64,000 bases of DNA from Pseudomonadota bacterium (GTDB taxonomy: Bacteria; Pseudomonadota; Gammaproteobacteria; Steroidobacterales; Steroidobacteraceae): positions 58,501 to 122,500 of the forward strand of contig JAFAEQ010000008.1 in the NCBI GenBank assembly GCA_023423935.1, written 5' to 3'. The position numbers and the translations under genes are program-made. This document shows, in pieces, positions 10,173 through 18,564 of the stretch. Below the pieces are notes generated by a model. It was not told the DNA's origin, did not search any database, and saw only the letters and a program-made list of their open reading frames with translations. Numbering within the stretch: the first letter of the stretch is position 1; every line of letters begins with the position of its first letter.

Positions 10173-11081
10173 ATGGGACATGCCTTGTTTGACGCGAGCT
10201 CCGCACCTCCCATGCCGCTGAATGCCATGCAGCGCTGGCTTTATGCCTGGTGGCCCAGCCGGCGCCTGGGGATCGATCCTCAGGAGCATTTGCAGATCGA
10301 TGGTCGCTATGTTCCGGTGAGCATTGCCAACTGGAAGCTCATCCCGCCGATCGCCCGCCAGCTCCTCTCGCAGCGAAGTGCACGCCCGCTCACGTTCGAG
10401 AACGGCCGCCGTTTGAGTGTGATCGTCCCGTTCAGAGACCGTGATGAACATCTGACGCAACTCGTGCCGGCATTGAGCAACCAGCTGCGATCGCAGGGCA
10501 TCGAGCCGCGTATTCTGGTGGTCGAACAGACGAACCCAGGACCCTTCAATCGCGGCCGGTTGCTGAACATCGGCGCTCATTTCGCTGCCGACGAGAGCGA
10601 CTACTTCTGTCTCCACGACGTTGATGCGATCCCGCTGCAGGCGAACTATCTGTGCCCCTCTCAGCCACTACGCCTGGTGAATCGCATCGTGACCGAGCAG
10701 GGCGAGCAGCACCGCGAACGGCACTATTTTTCGGGCGCGATTTCCATTCGCAAGGAACAGTTCTTTGCGGCCAATGGCTTCTCGAACGAATACTGGGGAT
10801 GGGGCAAAGAAGACGACGATTTCTTCTTCCGCCTGCTGATGGCTGGTTATCTTTGCTACTTCGATCTGCAAGGTCGCTTCAAAGATCTTCCGAACCCACC
10901 AGCGCAGCAGCGATCGCCCAAACCGGCGGCGGGCGATTGCGTGAAATCGAACAGAAAGCGGCGTAGTCGGCTGCTGCGAGGATTGGACGATCCGATGACG
11001 GATGGACTGAATACGCTGCGTTACGAGGTGAGCTCGCGCCGGCGGGACGGGGGATTCGAAATAGTCAGTGTTCGCTGGTGA
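10173..11081 (+). CDS. GT7-type (beta-1,4-galactosyltransferase-like) glycosyltransferase
   Basis: About 302 residues carrying the motif order of animal beta-4-galactosyltransferases. Numbered from ATG 10173: VPFRDR (85-90), FNRGRLLNIG (125-134), the metal-binding DVD in HDVDAIP (148-154), and SNEYWGWGKEDDD (204-216), which matches the NNYWGWGGEDDD signature of the family. It therefore probably transfers galactose or GalNAc from UDP-sugar onto a surface glycan in the cytoplasm; there is no signal peptide or anchor. The start is uncertain: ATG 10173 or ATG 10212, or an upstream GTG at 10116; TACACT at about 10149 could be its -10 box. Its last 17 bases overlap the convergent methyltransferase gene. 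Family call firm, acceptor unknown. Confidence 0.83.
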   Translation: MGHALFDASSAPPMPLNAMQRWLYAWWPSRRLGIDPQEHLQIDGRYVPVSIANWKLIPPIARQLLSQRSARPLTFENGRRLSVIVPFRDRDEHLTQLVPALSNQLRSQGIEPRILVVEQTNPGPFNRGRLLNIGAHFAADESDYFCLHDVDAIPLQANYLCPSQPLRLVNRIVTEQGEQHRERHYFSGAISIRKEQFFAANGFSNEYWGWGKEDDDFFFRLLMAGYLCYFDLQGRFKDLPNPPAQQRSPKPAAGDCVKSNRKRRSRLLRGLDDPMTDGLNTLRYEVSSRRRDGGFEIVSVRW

Positions 11082-11838
11082 GGCTTTCCGCTGCGCTTGG
11101 CTTCTCAAAGACAGCGAGCGTGCTTAGATAAAAGCTCGTACGGAACGCGACCCGCTCGCGCAAGCCCGAACGTTTGATCAGTCCCAGCAACGCGGCGATC
11201 AGGATCTTCGGAACGACCGACACTGGTCGGTTCCACCAGTGACCTCCGGCTGGTTTGACCTTCACCGCAGATAAGAGCGTCCCCAGTACGTCTTGACCAT
11301 CACCAAGGCGCACGACCTCGATAGGCCTAAGCCCAGCCGCACGTCCGTGGTACTCGATACCCAGGGATGTCGGCCGAAAGAAATCGGCGGGCTCCTCGTG
11401 TGGTATCCAGATGTGTGGTGTCGTGACGAGCAGCCGTCCGCCCGGAGCGAGCAGATCGGCGAGGTTACGAAAAGCTTCTTGCCAGCGTGGCACGTGCTCC
11501 AGGACTTCCGTGCACAAGATGAACTGAAAGGTGCCCCGCTCGAGAGAGGGCGGCAGCGAAGCATCGATCGTGCCGATGACCTCCACCGTGGATTCGAAAT
11601 TCTGATTCGCATCGAAACCGGTGTACTGGAAGCCGAGCGCCTCCAATTGCTTGCGAAAGGGCTGACTGCCGCAGCCGACATCGAGGCAGCGCCTCGCAGT
11701 CTCAGTCGGTTTCGCGTACTTCGCGAGCGCTGCATCGATTGCGGCGCCGAGTACGGGAACCATCCAGCGCTCGATCGGACCTTTGGGCTCATATCGCGAT
11801 CGCTGGCGCAGTTGCGGGCTCGACCATTCGGCACTCAT
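11065..11838 (-). CDS. SAM-dependent class I methyltransferase of the glycan patch
   Basis: A 257-residue protein with a Rossmann methyltransferase core: motif I CLDVGCGSQPF near residue 52, an acidic motif II (YTGFDANQNF), motif III/IV (FILCTEVLEHV) and PGGRLLVTTPH. The hydrophobic C-terminal stretch (VVPKILIAALLGLIKRSG) could be a membrane-associated helix. Its ATG overlaps the stop of the upstream GT4 gene by 4 nt (ATGA), so the two are translationally coupled and probably act on the same glycan or lipid-linked intermediate. The substrate cannot be read from sequence. Confidence 0.85.
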   Translation of the reverse strand: MSAEWSSPQLRQRSRYEPKGPIERWMVPVLGAAIDAALAKYAKPTETARRCLDVGCGSQPFRKQLEALGFQYTGFDANQNFESTVEVIGTIDASLPPSLERGTFQFILCTEVLEHVPRWQEAFRNLADLLAPGGRLLVTTPHIWIPHEEPADFFRPTSLGIEYHGRAAGLRPIEVVRLGDGQDVLGTLLSAVKVKPAGGHWWNRPVSVVPKILIAALLGLIKRSGLRERVAFRTSFYLSTLAVFEKPSAAESLTSEH

Positions 11839-12980
11839 CGAACTCTCCGAGCGTTTGTCGTGTGGCCAATCTCTTCGAGCCAGCTCAACAACGTAACGGC
11901 GGGATCGGGGTCGCGCCGCGCGAGTGTCTGCGCGTAGGCGGTGCGGCCGATTCGTTCAAGCGAACTGCGTGCGGCCCACACTCTGTCGAGCGCTGTTGCC
12001 AGGCACTGCACGTCCGGGCGCTCCAGTACAAAGCCCGTTTCCCCATCGCGCACCCACTCCGAGATGCCGCCGACATCGGAGACGAGCACCGGACGGCCGC
12101 GCAACATTGCTTCCAGCATGGAATTGGGAACGCCTTCGGCTCGTGACGGAAGAATCAGCATGTGATGGCCGCGCCAGATTTCGTCGATGTCGCCGGTGAA
12201 TCCGAGGAATCGCACCCGTCCTTCGAGTCCGGCGTTACGCGCTTGCGCTTCGAGGTCCGCACGCAATTCTCCGTCCCCGTACACATCGAGAATCCAATCC
12301 CTCTCTCGCCACTGTGAGGAACTCAGGACCTCAATTGCCAAGTGCAGTCCTTTCACCTGATCGAGTCGCCCCACGAACGCCATCCGCAATGTCGCGCCTT
12401 GAGGCCAGGGGAGTACTTGCGCAGTACTGATGTTCAAGGGGTTCTGGAACAGACGCGCGTTTCGAATCACCATTTCCAGATGCTGTTCGCTACGAGCGCG
12501 CAGTGAGTTCGACAGAAGTCCCACGATCTGGGCGGCTGCAAAAGAGATCCGTGCTCGCTTACGTGTTCGCTTGTGGCCCGGCGCTGCCTGCTCGCAATGG
12601 CACAACAGCATGAAGGGCCAACGACCGCGACTGATGAGTTCCCGACGCAGCTTCGTGAATTCCCCGCTTCGCGAAATGTCGTACGTGCTGCCCTGGTTGA
12701 TGAGGACCGCGTCAGGCTGGAAGTCGTGTAGCGCCCTGAACGGATAGAACAGCCGCGTCAGGATTCCCGAGCGCCGCCAACGTCGGCTGACTTTCCGTCG
12801 ATGGATCTTTGCTCCTCGCGCTGCGAGGTCATGCACGACGTCTGGCGTAGTCGGCCATTCATAAATACTGACAAAGACTTCATGTCCGGCATCGAGCGCG
12901 CGCCGAGCGGCTTCGCCCCAGAGTGCTTCGCTGCCGCCCCATGGTGCCGTGGCCATTGTGGTTATGAATGCAATTCTCAT
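11835..12980 (-). CDS. GT4-family (GT-B fold) glycosyltransferase
   Basis: A 381-residue retaining glycosyltransferase. The N-terminal acceptor domain starts MRIAFITTMATAPWGGSEAL. The C-terminal donor domain has FVGRLDQVKGLHLAIEVL, then LPSRAEGVPNSMLEAM (the EX7E-type motif) and VSDVGGISEWV. It is coupled by a 4-nt overlap to the methyltransferase downstream and lies between a GT7 gene and a Wzi-type gene, so it most likely builds a surface polysaccharide or glycolipid. Donor and acceptor are unknown. Confidence 0.88.
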   Translation of the reverse strand: MRIAFITTMATAPWGGSEALWGEAARRALDAGHEVFVSIYEWPTTPDVVHDLAARGAKIHRRKVSRRWRRSGILTRLFYPFRALHDFQPDAVLINQGSTYDISRSGEFTKLRRELISRGRWPFMLLCHCEQAAPGHKRTRKRARISFAAAQIVGLLSNSLRARSEQHLEMVIRNARLFQNPLNISTAQVLPWPQGATLRMAFVGRLDQVKGLHLAIEVLSSSQWRERDWILDVYGDGELRADLEAQARNAGLEGRVRFLGFTGDIDEIWRGHHMLILPSRAEGVPNSMLEAMLRGRPVLVSDVGGISEWVRDGETGFVLERPDVQCLATALDRVWAARSSLERIGRTAYAQTLARRDPDPAVTLLSWLEEIGHTTNARRVR

Positions 12981-13113
12981 CGGCCCAGTCTACGACACGC
13001 ACAGCGGCCGGAAGTGTAGGGTCGGAAGACGGGATTTGCCATGGGCGGGCTTGCTAGACTGCGACCCCTTCAGACCATGATCTGATCGTCCTTATTTCAT
13101 TGGAGCTGATAAT

Positions 13114-15090
13114 TTGCAGACGACAGTGTGGCGCGGTCTTCTGGCCGCCAGCGTGCTGATCGGGTTGGTTCCGATCGAAGGCGTCGCGCGCGGGGTATCT
13201 CCTTATCTGCCGCTCAACATGGCGCCCGGTATTGAGCGCGATATCGAGCGGGTCATGATCCTGGCGGGACGTACGACGCTGACGCGACCGATTGCTGCAG
13301 CCAGAGTGCTCGATGCACTGCCCGCAGCCTGTCGTGCAGATCCTGCTGTGTGTCGCAGGGTGCGTCGTTATCTCGATCGTTACATGCATAAGCGTGGCAT
13401 CGTCGAGGCGACTGTCGAGGTCGCGGCGGGAGATGGAGATGCACCCATACCGAATCAGCGCGGTATGTCCTACGACAGTTCATGGCGCGCCTCGGTCTTC
13501 GGCTACTGGCAGCCGAGCGACTACGCATTGGTGTCCCTCGGAGGCATCGCTTACGAAGGCGATGCAGTTGCGGCCGGCTCGATGCTGAGCCTCGGGTTCG
13601 AGTATGCACAATTGGATGTCGGTTATCGCGATCATTGGCTTTCGCCGTTCACCGATCACTCCATGTTGATCAGCACCGAGGCGAAGACACTGCCCTCGAT
13701 CACGCTGTCGAATTACACGCCGATCTCTCCGCTGGGCCTTCGTTACGAGATCTTCGCTGCTGAGATGGAGCATTCGGATCGCATTGCCTTCCAAGGTCGC
13801 TATACGAGCGGCAAGCCGCGTCTGGCAGGCCTGCACGTCTCGGCAGAGCCTGTGGCTGGCTGGGCGCTCGGAGCCACTCGCGTGATGCAGTTCGGTGGAG
13901 GTGAGCGAGGGCAGGATTCATTCAGCGATTTTCTTCATGCGGTATTCAAACCGCGCGAGAGCGACAACGCAGGCGACGGACTTTCTCAGGATGAGGAGTT
14001 CGGCAATCAGATGGCCGCTTGGACCAGCGAATTCATTTATCCCGGTCGCGTGCCGTTCTCTGCGTACCTCGAATACGCAGGCGAGGACACCTCGTACGAG
14101 GGCAACTATCGTCTCGGAAACTCAGCGTTGTCTGTCGGCATTCATTTTCCGCTGTTGTGGGACCGCTGGGAATTCACGTACGAGGCATCCGATTGGCAGA
14201 ACGGTTGGTACGTTCATCACATCTATCAGGATGGCCTTACGAACGACGGACGGGTGATCGGCCATTGGGGTGCCGATCAGCGTGCGTTCAACGATAGCGT
14301 GGGCGCGCAAAGTCATATGGTGAAGGTGGGTTGGGAACCCACGTTCGGCGGGCTGTTCGAATTCAGAGGCCGCACCATTCAGAATGAGTCGTACAGCGGG
14401 ATGACTTACGAACGCGGATACGATCTGGGGCTGAGCTACTCGAGGGGATTCGGAGCGTTCGTCGGTACGTTCGGAGCCGTGACCGGCCGCGATGTCTTCG
14501 GCGAGAGTTTCGGTCGCCTGTCTGCGCAAGTGCGTTGGGGAGAAGATGGGATTGGCTTCGCAGGCAGTTCCTCCGCGCTCGTTGACGAGCGTTCTGCATC
14601 ACAGGACGGCGGAGAAGTCTTCGTGGAAGTGGGATCCACTGCGAGCCGCCTGCGCATCCATCCGGGGGATACGACGCCCAAGTTGGATAAGGACGATGCC
14701 GCTACGCCGCACTTAGGCGTGGGTGCGCGCCGCGCAGTGTCGGACCGAAGTGATCTCGGTGTCCGTGTGGAGTACGACCGTATCGATGATGTGGGATTGC
14801 TCAGCGTTCGCGCGCTCGATTACCGCTATCGTTTCAAGAATCCGCTCGCCCTCAGTTTCTTCGTGGGTGCTGCGCGGTACGACTCGGCGACTGCAGCCTA
14901 TGGATACCAGGTCGGTGCCGGAGTGGAATGGCGCAATCTGTTCCGCAATATCGATGCAGGCCTCGACGTGCGCTACGTCGACAAGATGGCGCGGGACAAA
15001 TTGCTGCCGAGCGATCCTCCTTCCTATCCGCGGCCCGACATTTTCTACGACGTTTACGCCGCGACGTTCACGCTTCGCTTCCGCTGGTGA
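13114..15090 (+). CDS. Wzi-like outer-membrane beta-barrel (capsule assembly family)
   Basis: 658 residues with an N-terminal signal peptide (hydrophobic about 6-22, cleavage likely after VARG). A helical segment (residues about 40-95: RDIERVMILAGRTTLTRP) is followed by a long run of amphipathic beta-strands rich in Tyr/Trp/Gly and ending in FTLRFRW, the aromatic-terminal signature of outer-membrane barrels. The order of helical plug then barrel matches Wzi-family proteins, which hold capsular polysaccharide on the cell surface. The TTG start at 13114 is supported by GGAG 8 nt upstream. The last 23 nt overlap the convergent GT32 gene. No Wza/Wzc/Wzx/Wzy partners are in the window, so the glycan it binds is unknown. 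Confidence 0.8.
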   Translation: MQTTVWRGLLAASVLIGLVPIEGVARGVSPYLPLNMAPGIERDIERVMILAGRTTLTRPIAAARVLDALPAACRADPAVCRRVRRYLDRYMHKRGIVEATVEVAAGDGDAPIPNQRGMSYDSSWRASVFGYWQPSDYALVSLGGIAYEGDAVAAGSMLSLGFEYAQLDVGYRDHWLSPFTDHSMLISTEAKTLPSITLSNYTPISPLGLRYEIFAAEMEHSDRIAFQGRYTSGKPRLAGLHVSAEPVAGWALGATRVMQFGGGERGQDSFSDFLHAVFKPRESDNAGDGLSQDEEFGNQMAAWTSEFIYPGRVPFSAYLEYAGEDTSYEGNYRLGNSALSVGIHFPLLWDRWEFTYEASDWQNGWYVHHIYQDGLTNDGRVIGHWGADQRAFNDSVGAQSHMVKVGWEPTFGGLFEFRGRTIQNESYSGMTYERGYDLGLSYSRGFGAFVGTFGAVTGRDVFGESFGRLSAQVRWGEDGIGFAGSSSALVDERSASQDGGEVFVEVGSTASRLRIHPGDTTPKLDKDDAATPHLGVGARRAVSDRSDLGVRVEYDRIDDVGLLSVRALDYRYRFKNPLALSFFVGAARYDSATAAYGYQVGAGVEWRNLFRNIDAGLDVRYVDKMARDKLLPSDPPSYPRPDIFYDVYAATFTLRFRW

Positions 15091-15895
15091 GATACCGCCT
15101 GCACAGGCTTTCGAACAATGAGTGCGCAGGGAAGCGCGCATTCCTGTCGAAGCCCTGCGTTCGTCGCGTGACCTCATTCCACAGATGTAGCGCGGAGCTG
15201 TCGCTGAGAAGGCCTGTATCACCACTCAGACTGCCGTCGAAGACGGTGCGCCAATTGAGTGGGTGGACCGGATAGAAGTGCCAGAAGGGCAGCGCGTATT
15301 CGGCATAGCCAAGATGCTGTGCTGCGCGCGTAAGTCCATAGGGGCCGTATTCGCCCCAGCCGATGTTGCCGCGTCGATTGCCCTGCAGAAATTTTCGCTT
15401 CAGCTTGCGGCGGCGTACTTTCAATGAATCGTACGGCAGTACTCGATTCGGCTCTTCGCAGCAGGTGGCCATCCAGTGGGCGAGAGGATGGTGACGCTCG
15501 AATCCCAATACGGCGTTGTTGATCACCTGCTCATCCTGCCAGGCGAATAACTGCGCACCGGTCATCGCGAGCGGCTTCAGGCATACGACATCGGTATCGG
15601 CCCAGATTCCACCGTGGGCGTACAAGACGCGATAACGGAACCAATCCGCGAAGGGCGCGAGCGAACCGCTCTTTGCGTGTCTGAATAGCTGGCTGCGAGG
15701 CAGGGTGAGGTTTGCGTCGACCAGCTTCACTCCCGCAGGCATGCCAGGAATGTCATCGTACACATGCATCTGCACTTCATGGCCCTGTGCCACGAAGGAA
15801 CTGATGCACACGCGCTCGATACGTCCCAGCGGCGCGCCATGCCAGAACATGTGAATCTGCGGCATTGGCCTGCCCGACGATTCGGAGCCGCTCAT
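15068..15895 (-). CDS. GT32-family (DXD) glycosyltransferase
   Basis: A 275-residue cytoplasmic glycosyltransferase of the Gly_transf_sug type. It starts with IHMFWHGAPLGRIE and has the diagnostic FADWFRYRVLYAHGGIWAD run, with Asp100-x-Asp102 as the nucleotide-sugar and metal site followed by VVCLKP. Its ATG lies 3 nt after the hemL stop, so it is probably translated from the hemL message, an odd pairing of haem synthesis with glycan synthesis. Its 3' end overlaps the Wzi gene on the other strand by 23 nt. Mannosyl- and galactosyltransferases of this family decorate surface glycans; the sugar is not predictable. Confidence 0.85.
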   Translation of the reverse strand: MSGSESSGRPMPQIHMFWHGAPLGRIERVCISSFVAQGHEVQMHVYDDIPGMPAGVKLVDANLTLPRSQLFRHAKSGSLAPFADWFRYRVLYAHGGIWADTDVVCLKPLAMTGAQLFAWQDEQVINNAVLGFERHHPLAHWMATCCEEPNRVLPYDSLKVRRRKLKRKFLQGNRRGNIGWGEYGPYGLTRAAQHLGYAEYALPFWHFYPVHPLNWRTVFDGSLSGDTGLLSDSSALHLWNEVTRRTQGFDRNARFPAHSLFESLCRRYLTSGSEA

Positions 15896-15898
15896 CTG

Positions 15899-17170
15899 TT
15901 AGGCAAGCCTGTTCAGAGCTCGTCGCGCAGCCTCGATCGTGGCCTCGACCTCCTTCTCCCCATGCGCGCCCGAGACGAAGCCGGCCTCGAACGCGGAGGG
16001 CGCCAAGTACACGCCTTCGTCGAGCATTGCGTGGAAGAAGCGTTTGAAGCGCTCGACGTCGCAGTTCATGACTTCGCGGAAGTAGCGCACGGGTGATTTG
16101 TCGGTGAAGAAGAGGCCGAACATGCCGCACACGTGATTCGTGCTCAGCGGGACATGGGCGGCCTTGGCGGCTTGTTTGAGTCCTTCGATGAGCTGGTCGG
16201 TGCGCTCGGCGAGTCGCTGATGGAAGCCCGGCTGACTGATCGTCTCGAGCGTGACCAGGCCCGCGGCCATTGCGACTGGATTTCCTGAAAGCGTGCCGGC
16301 CTGGTACACCGGGCCGAGTGGTGCGATGTATTCCATGATGTCGCGGCGGCCTCCGAAAGCGCCGACGGGCATGCCGCCGCCGATGATCTTTCCGAGCGTG
16401 GTGAGATCGGGCTTGATGTTGTAGAGCGCCTGCGCGCCGCCGAGCGCGACGCGGAAGCCGGTCATCACTTCGTCGAAGATCAGCACGCTGCCGTGGCGGT
16501 CGCAGACTGCGCGCAAGGCTTCCAGAAATCCGGGGACCGGCAGTACGCAATTCATGTTGCCTGCGATCGGCTCGACGATGATGCAGGCGATCTCATTGCC
16601 GCGGTCGGCGAAGGTCTGTTGCACCTGCGCGATGTCGTTGTAGGCGAGTGTGATCGTGTGTGCGGCGAGGTCTGCGGGCACGCCGGGCGAAGTCGGTACG
16701 CCGAAGGTCAGCGCGCCCGAGCCTGCTTTGACCAGCAACGAATCCGAGTGGCCGTGATAGCAGCCTTCGAACTTGACGATCTTGTCGCGACCGGTGAAGC
16801 CGCGCGCCAGACGGATTGCGCTCATGGTCGCTTCGGTGCCGGAGCTGACCATGCGTACCAGTTCGATCGACGGCATGAGCTCGCACACTTTGCGCGCCAG
16901 TCGTGTTTCGATTTCGGTCGGTGCGCCAAATGACAGGCCGAGCGCGGCGCGTTCCTGCACTGCGCCGATCACTTCCGGATGCGCATGGCCGAGGATCATC
17001 GGTCCCCACGAGCCCACATAGTCGATGAACTGGCGTCCGTCCTGACTGAATATGTGTGGGCCGGAGGCGCGCTCGATGAACAGCGGTTCGCCACCGACCG
17101 AGCGGAACGCTCGCACGGGTGAGTTCACGCCGCCCGGGATATAGCGCGAGGCATCGGTGAAAAGGGACAC
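15899..17170 (-). CDS. hemL: glutamate-1-semialdehyde 2,1-aminomutase
   Basis: PLP enzyme that converts glutamate-1-semialdehyde to 5-aminolevulinate, the C5 entry to haem synthesis. The protein opens with the typical RYIPGGVNSPVRAF and has the PLP-lysine segment TTLGKIIGGGMPVGAFGG. It has about 423 residues when read from GTG 17170. That GTG is preferred over the in-frame start at 17224, because GGAG lies 8 nt before it and the extra 18 residues are not family-like. A glycosyltransferase follows after 3 nt. The gene is divergent from rubredoxin across about 176 bp. Confidence 0.96.
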   Translation of the reverse strand: MSLFTDASRYIPGGVNSPVRAFRSVGGEPLFIERASGPHIFSQDGRQFIDYVGSWGPMILGHAHPEVIGAVQERAALGLSFGAPTEIETRLARKVCELMPSIELVRMVSSGTEATMSAIRLARGFTGRDKIVKFEGCYHGHSDSLLVKAGSGALTFGVPTSPGVPADLAAHTITLAYNDIAQVQQTFADRGNEIACIIVEPIAGNMNCVLPVPGFLEALRAVCDRHGSVLIFDEVMTGFRVALGGAQALYNIKPDLTTLGKIIGGGMPVGAFGGRRDIMEYIAPLGPVYQAGTLSGNPVAMAAGLVTLETISQPGFHQRLAERTDQLIEGLKQAAKAAHVPLSTNHVCGMFGLFFTDKSPVRYFREVMNCDVERFKRFFHAMLDEGVYLAPSAFEAGFVSGAHGEKEVEATIEAARRALNRLA

Positions 17171-17281
17171 GGTCGGACTCCGAGCGAAAAGGTGCGCGGA
17201 GTGTAAGGATCTTGGGGAGCACATCGCCAGCCGCGGTGCGCCTCACTTCATGTCACGCATTGGAGAATCGAGCTGCTTGGC

Positions 17282-17310
17282 TTGTGTTGGCTGCGCCTTC
17301 CCGCTTTAAT
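17282..17310 (+). promoter_or_regulatory. putative sigma-70 promoter of rubredoxin
   Basis: TTGTGT at 17282-17287 and TTTAAT at 17305-17310 are separated by exactly 17 bp and lie 37-65 bases before the rubredoxin ATG. The spacing is ideal and the hexamers are moderate matches. This is assigned by eye only. Confidence 0.4.
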
Positions 17311-17346
17311 CCGGCTCCCTTTCCAGCGCCTGCCTTGCGATTCCAA

Positions 17347-17511
17347 ATGAAAGCTTACATGTGCGTGATTTGCGGCTATGTCTATGAGGAGGAGAAAGGC
17401 GATCCGATCTCCGGCATTGCCCCGGGCACGCGTTGGGATGATGTCCCACTGTCATGGCGGTGCCCCGACTGCGGCGCCGGTAAGGAAGATTTCGAGATGA
17501 TCGAGGTCTGA
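17347..17511 (+). CDS. rubA: rubredoxin
   Basis: A 54-residue iron-sulfur electron carrier with one Fe bound by four Cys: CVICGY near the N-terminus and CPDCGAGK near the C-terminus. The conserved GTRWDDVPLSWRCPDC stretch lies between and over the second pair. Bacterial rubredoxins of this size donate electrons to alkane hydroxylases or act in redox homeostasis; no partner oxidase or reductase is next to it. It is divergent from hemL, an arrangement also seen in other gammaproteobacteria. ATG 17347 is the natural start; upstream codons in frame are not rubredoxin-like. Confidence 0.95.
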   Translation: MKAYMCVICGYVYEEEKGDPISGIAPGTRWDDVPLSWRCPDCGAGKEDFEMIEV

Positions 17512-17530
17512 AAAGGCGCGATCCGTCGGC

Positions 17531-17568
17531 TGGAGTCGTACGAGCTTCACAGCCATCAAACGACTCCA
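17531..17568. terminator. inverted repeat after rubredoxin, with CTAG pair
   Basis: TGGAGTCGT (17531-17539) pairs perfectly with ACGACTCCA (17560-17568) around a 20-nt loop, followed by the T-rich ATCCTTCTTCTAGC. It lies 20 nt after the rubA stop, between convergent genes, and two CTAG tetramers follow at about 17577 and 17587. It is a plausible terminator for rubA. Confidence 0.45.
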
Positions 17569-17617
17569 TCCTTCTTCTAGCTTCAACTAGCCGATTCGCT
17601 GGCGACCTCGGCCCCAT

Positions 17618-18496
17618 TCAGTGCTGCGTTACGCGGTGCCCTTTGCGTTGCAGCAGCTCGATGAGGCTTCCCTTGCCGATCAGATGCAATGTGCCGACGA
17701 CGATCAGATAGTCGTCGTCATCGTCCAGCAGCTGTTCGATTTGCGTCAGCCAGCGCTCGTTGCGCTCGATGGTGAGCGGACGATAGAGATCGGGATACTT
17801 GTCGAATCCTTCCGTGAGGATGCGCTCCAGCGTGCGCGTATCGCCGGTGCGCCACGCTGAGATCAGTGCTTCGACTTCCTGGCTCGCGTGCTCCGCATCT
17901 TCCACGCTGTAGAGCAGAAATTGTCGCTGTTGCTCGCCAGGCAACCCCGCCAGGAAGCCGAGCTGCTCCTGCAGCGTCTCGAAGCCCGTAATTTCCTTGC
18001 CGTCCCTTTTTGCCCAGCCGAGCAATCGCTGCTCGACGCCGGACTGCGAGTCGAGGCCCTGTTTCATCAGTTGCAGCTGGACGAGCGTGATGCCCGCGAG
18101 CCAGGGGCGGAAGCGGTTCAGCATCGACGGATCGAGTCCGAGTTTCTGTGCTTCTGCGGCGACCTTGCGGTAGGCCGCGACGCCGATCTCCGATTCCAGG
18201 GTCCGACCTTCGGGCAAAAGGCCCAGCGATAAGGTCGTCTGCTGCGCATCGAGCGGATCGAGATCGTCCATGTCGAGCTCCATCACGAGCTTCTCCGACT
18301 CGCGATAGGCCTCCTTGACGACGGCAGGCAGCTCATCGGTCGGTCGCAGGAAATGCACAGAGCCGAGCAGGTAGAGGGTGTTGGTCTTGCCCTTCAGCGA
18401 CCACAGCGCGTGATGCGCCGGAACGCTGCTCTCTGCGCGAGCAAGCGGGCAGAGGAGCTGGAGGAACAGGAGTGAAAGTGCGACCGCCTTCTTCAT
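17618..18496 (-). CDS. TraB/GumN-family exported protein
   Basis: A 292-residue protein. The signal peptide is MKKAVALSLLFLQLLCPLARA, with cleavage likely after ARA. It then has the family's opening ALWSLKGKTNTLYLLGSVHFL, a second catalytic-type Glu/His region around KLVMELD, and the closing VVGTLHLIGKGSLIELLQRKGH. The repeated G-x-x-H motifs suggest a metal-dependent hydrolase (the TIKI/TraB superfamily), but the bacterial function is unproven. ATG 18496 is chosen because AAGG sits 6 nt upstream and a clean signal peptide follows; a longer in-frame extension to 18778 is Arg/Ala-rich with none of the family character. cpdA lies 68 bp upstream on the same strand. Confidence 0.87.
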   Translation of the reverse strand: MKKAVALSLLFLQLLCPLARAESSVPAHHALWSLKGKTNTLYLLGSVHFLRPTDELPAVVKEAYRESEKLVMELDMDDLDPLDAQQTTLSLGLLPEGRTLESEIGVAAYRKVAAEAQKLGLDPSMLNRFRPWLAGITLVQLQLMKQGLDSQSGVEQRLLGWAKRDGKEITGFETLQEQLGFLAGLPGEQQRQFLLYSVEDAEHASQEVEALISAWRTGDTRTLERILTEGFDKYPDLYRPLTIERNERWLTQIEQLLDDDDDYLIVVGTLHLIGKGSLIELLQRKGHRVTQH

Positions 18497-18564
18497 GGAC
18501 ATCCTTCGCCGCGGCGCGCGTCCGCGTGATGCGTCCGCCTGGAAGTGAGCCCGGCCGTCGGAAG

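Noticed and set aside
17171..17224. N-terminal extension of hemL to an earlier start
   Set aside because: No family similarity, and GTG 17170 has a well-placed GGAG.
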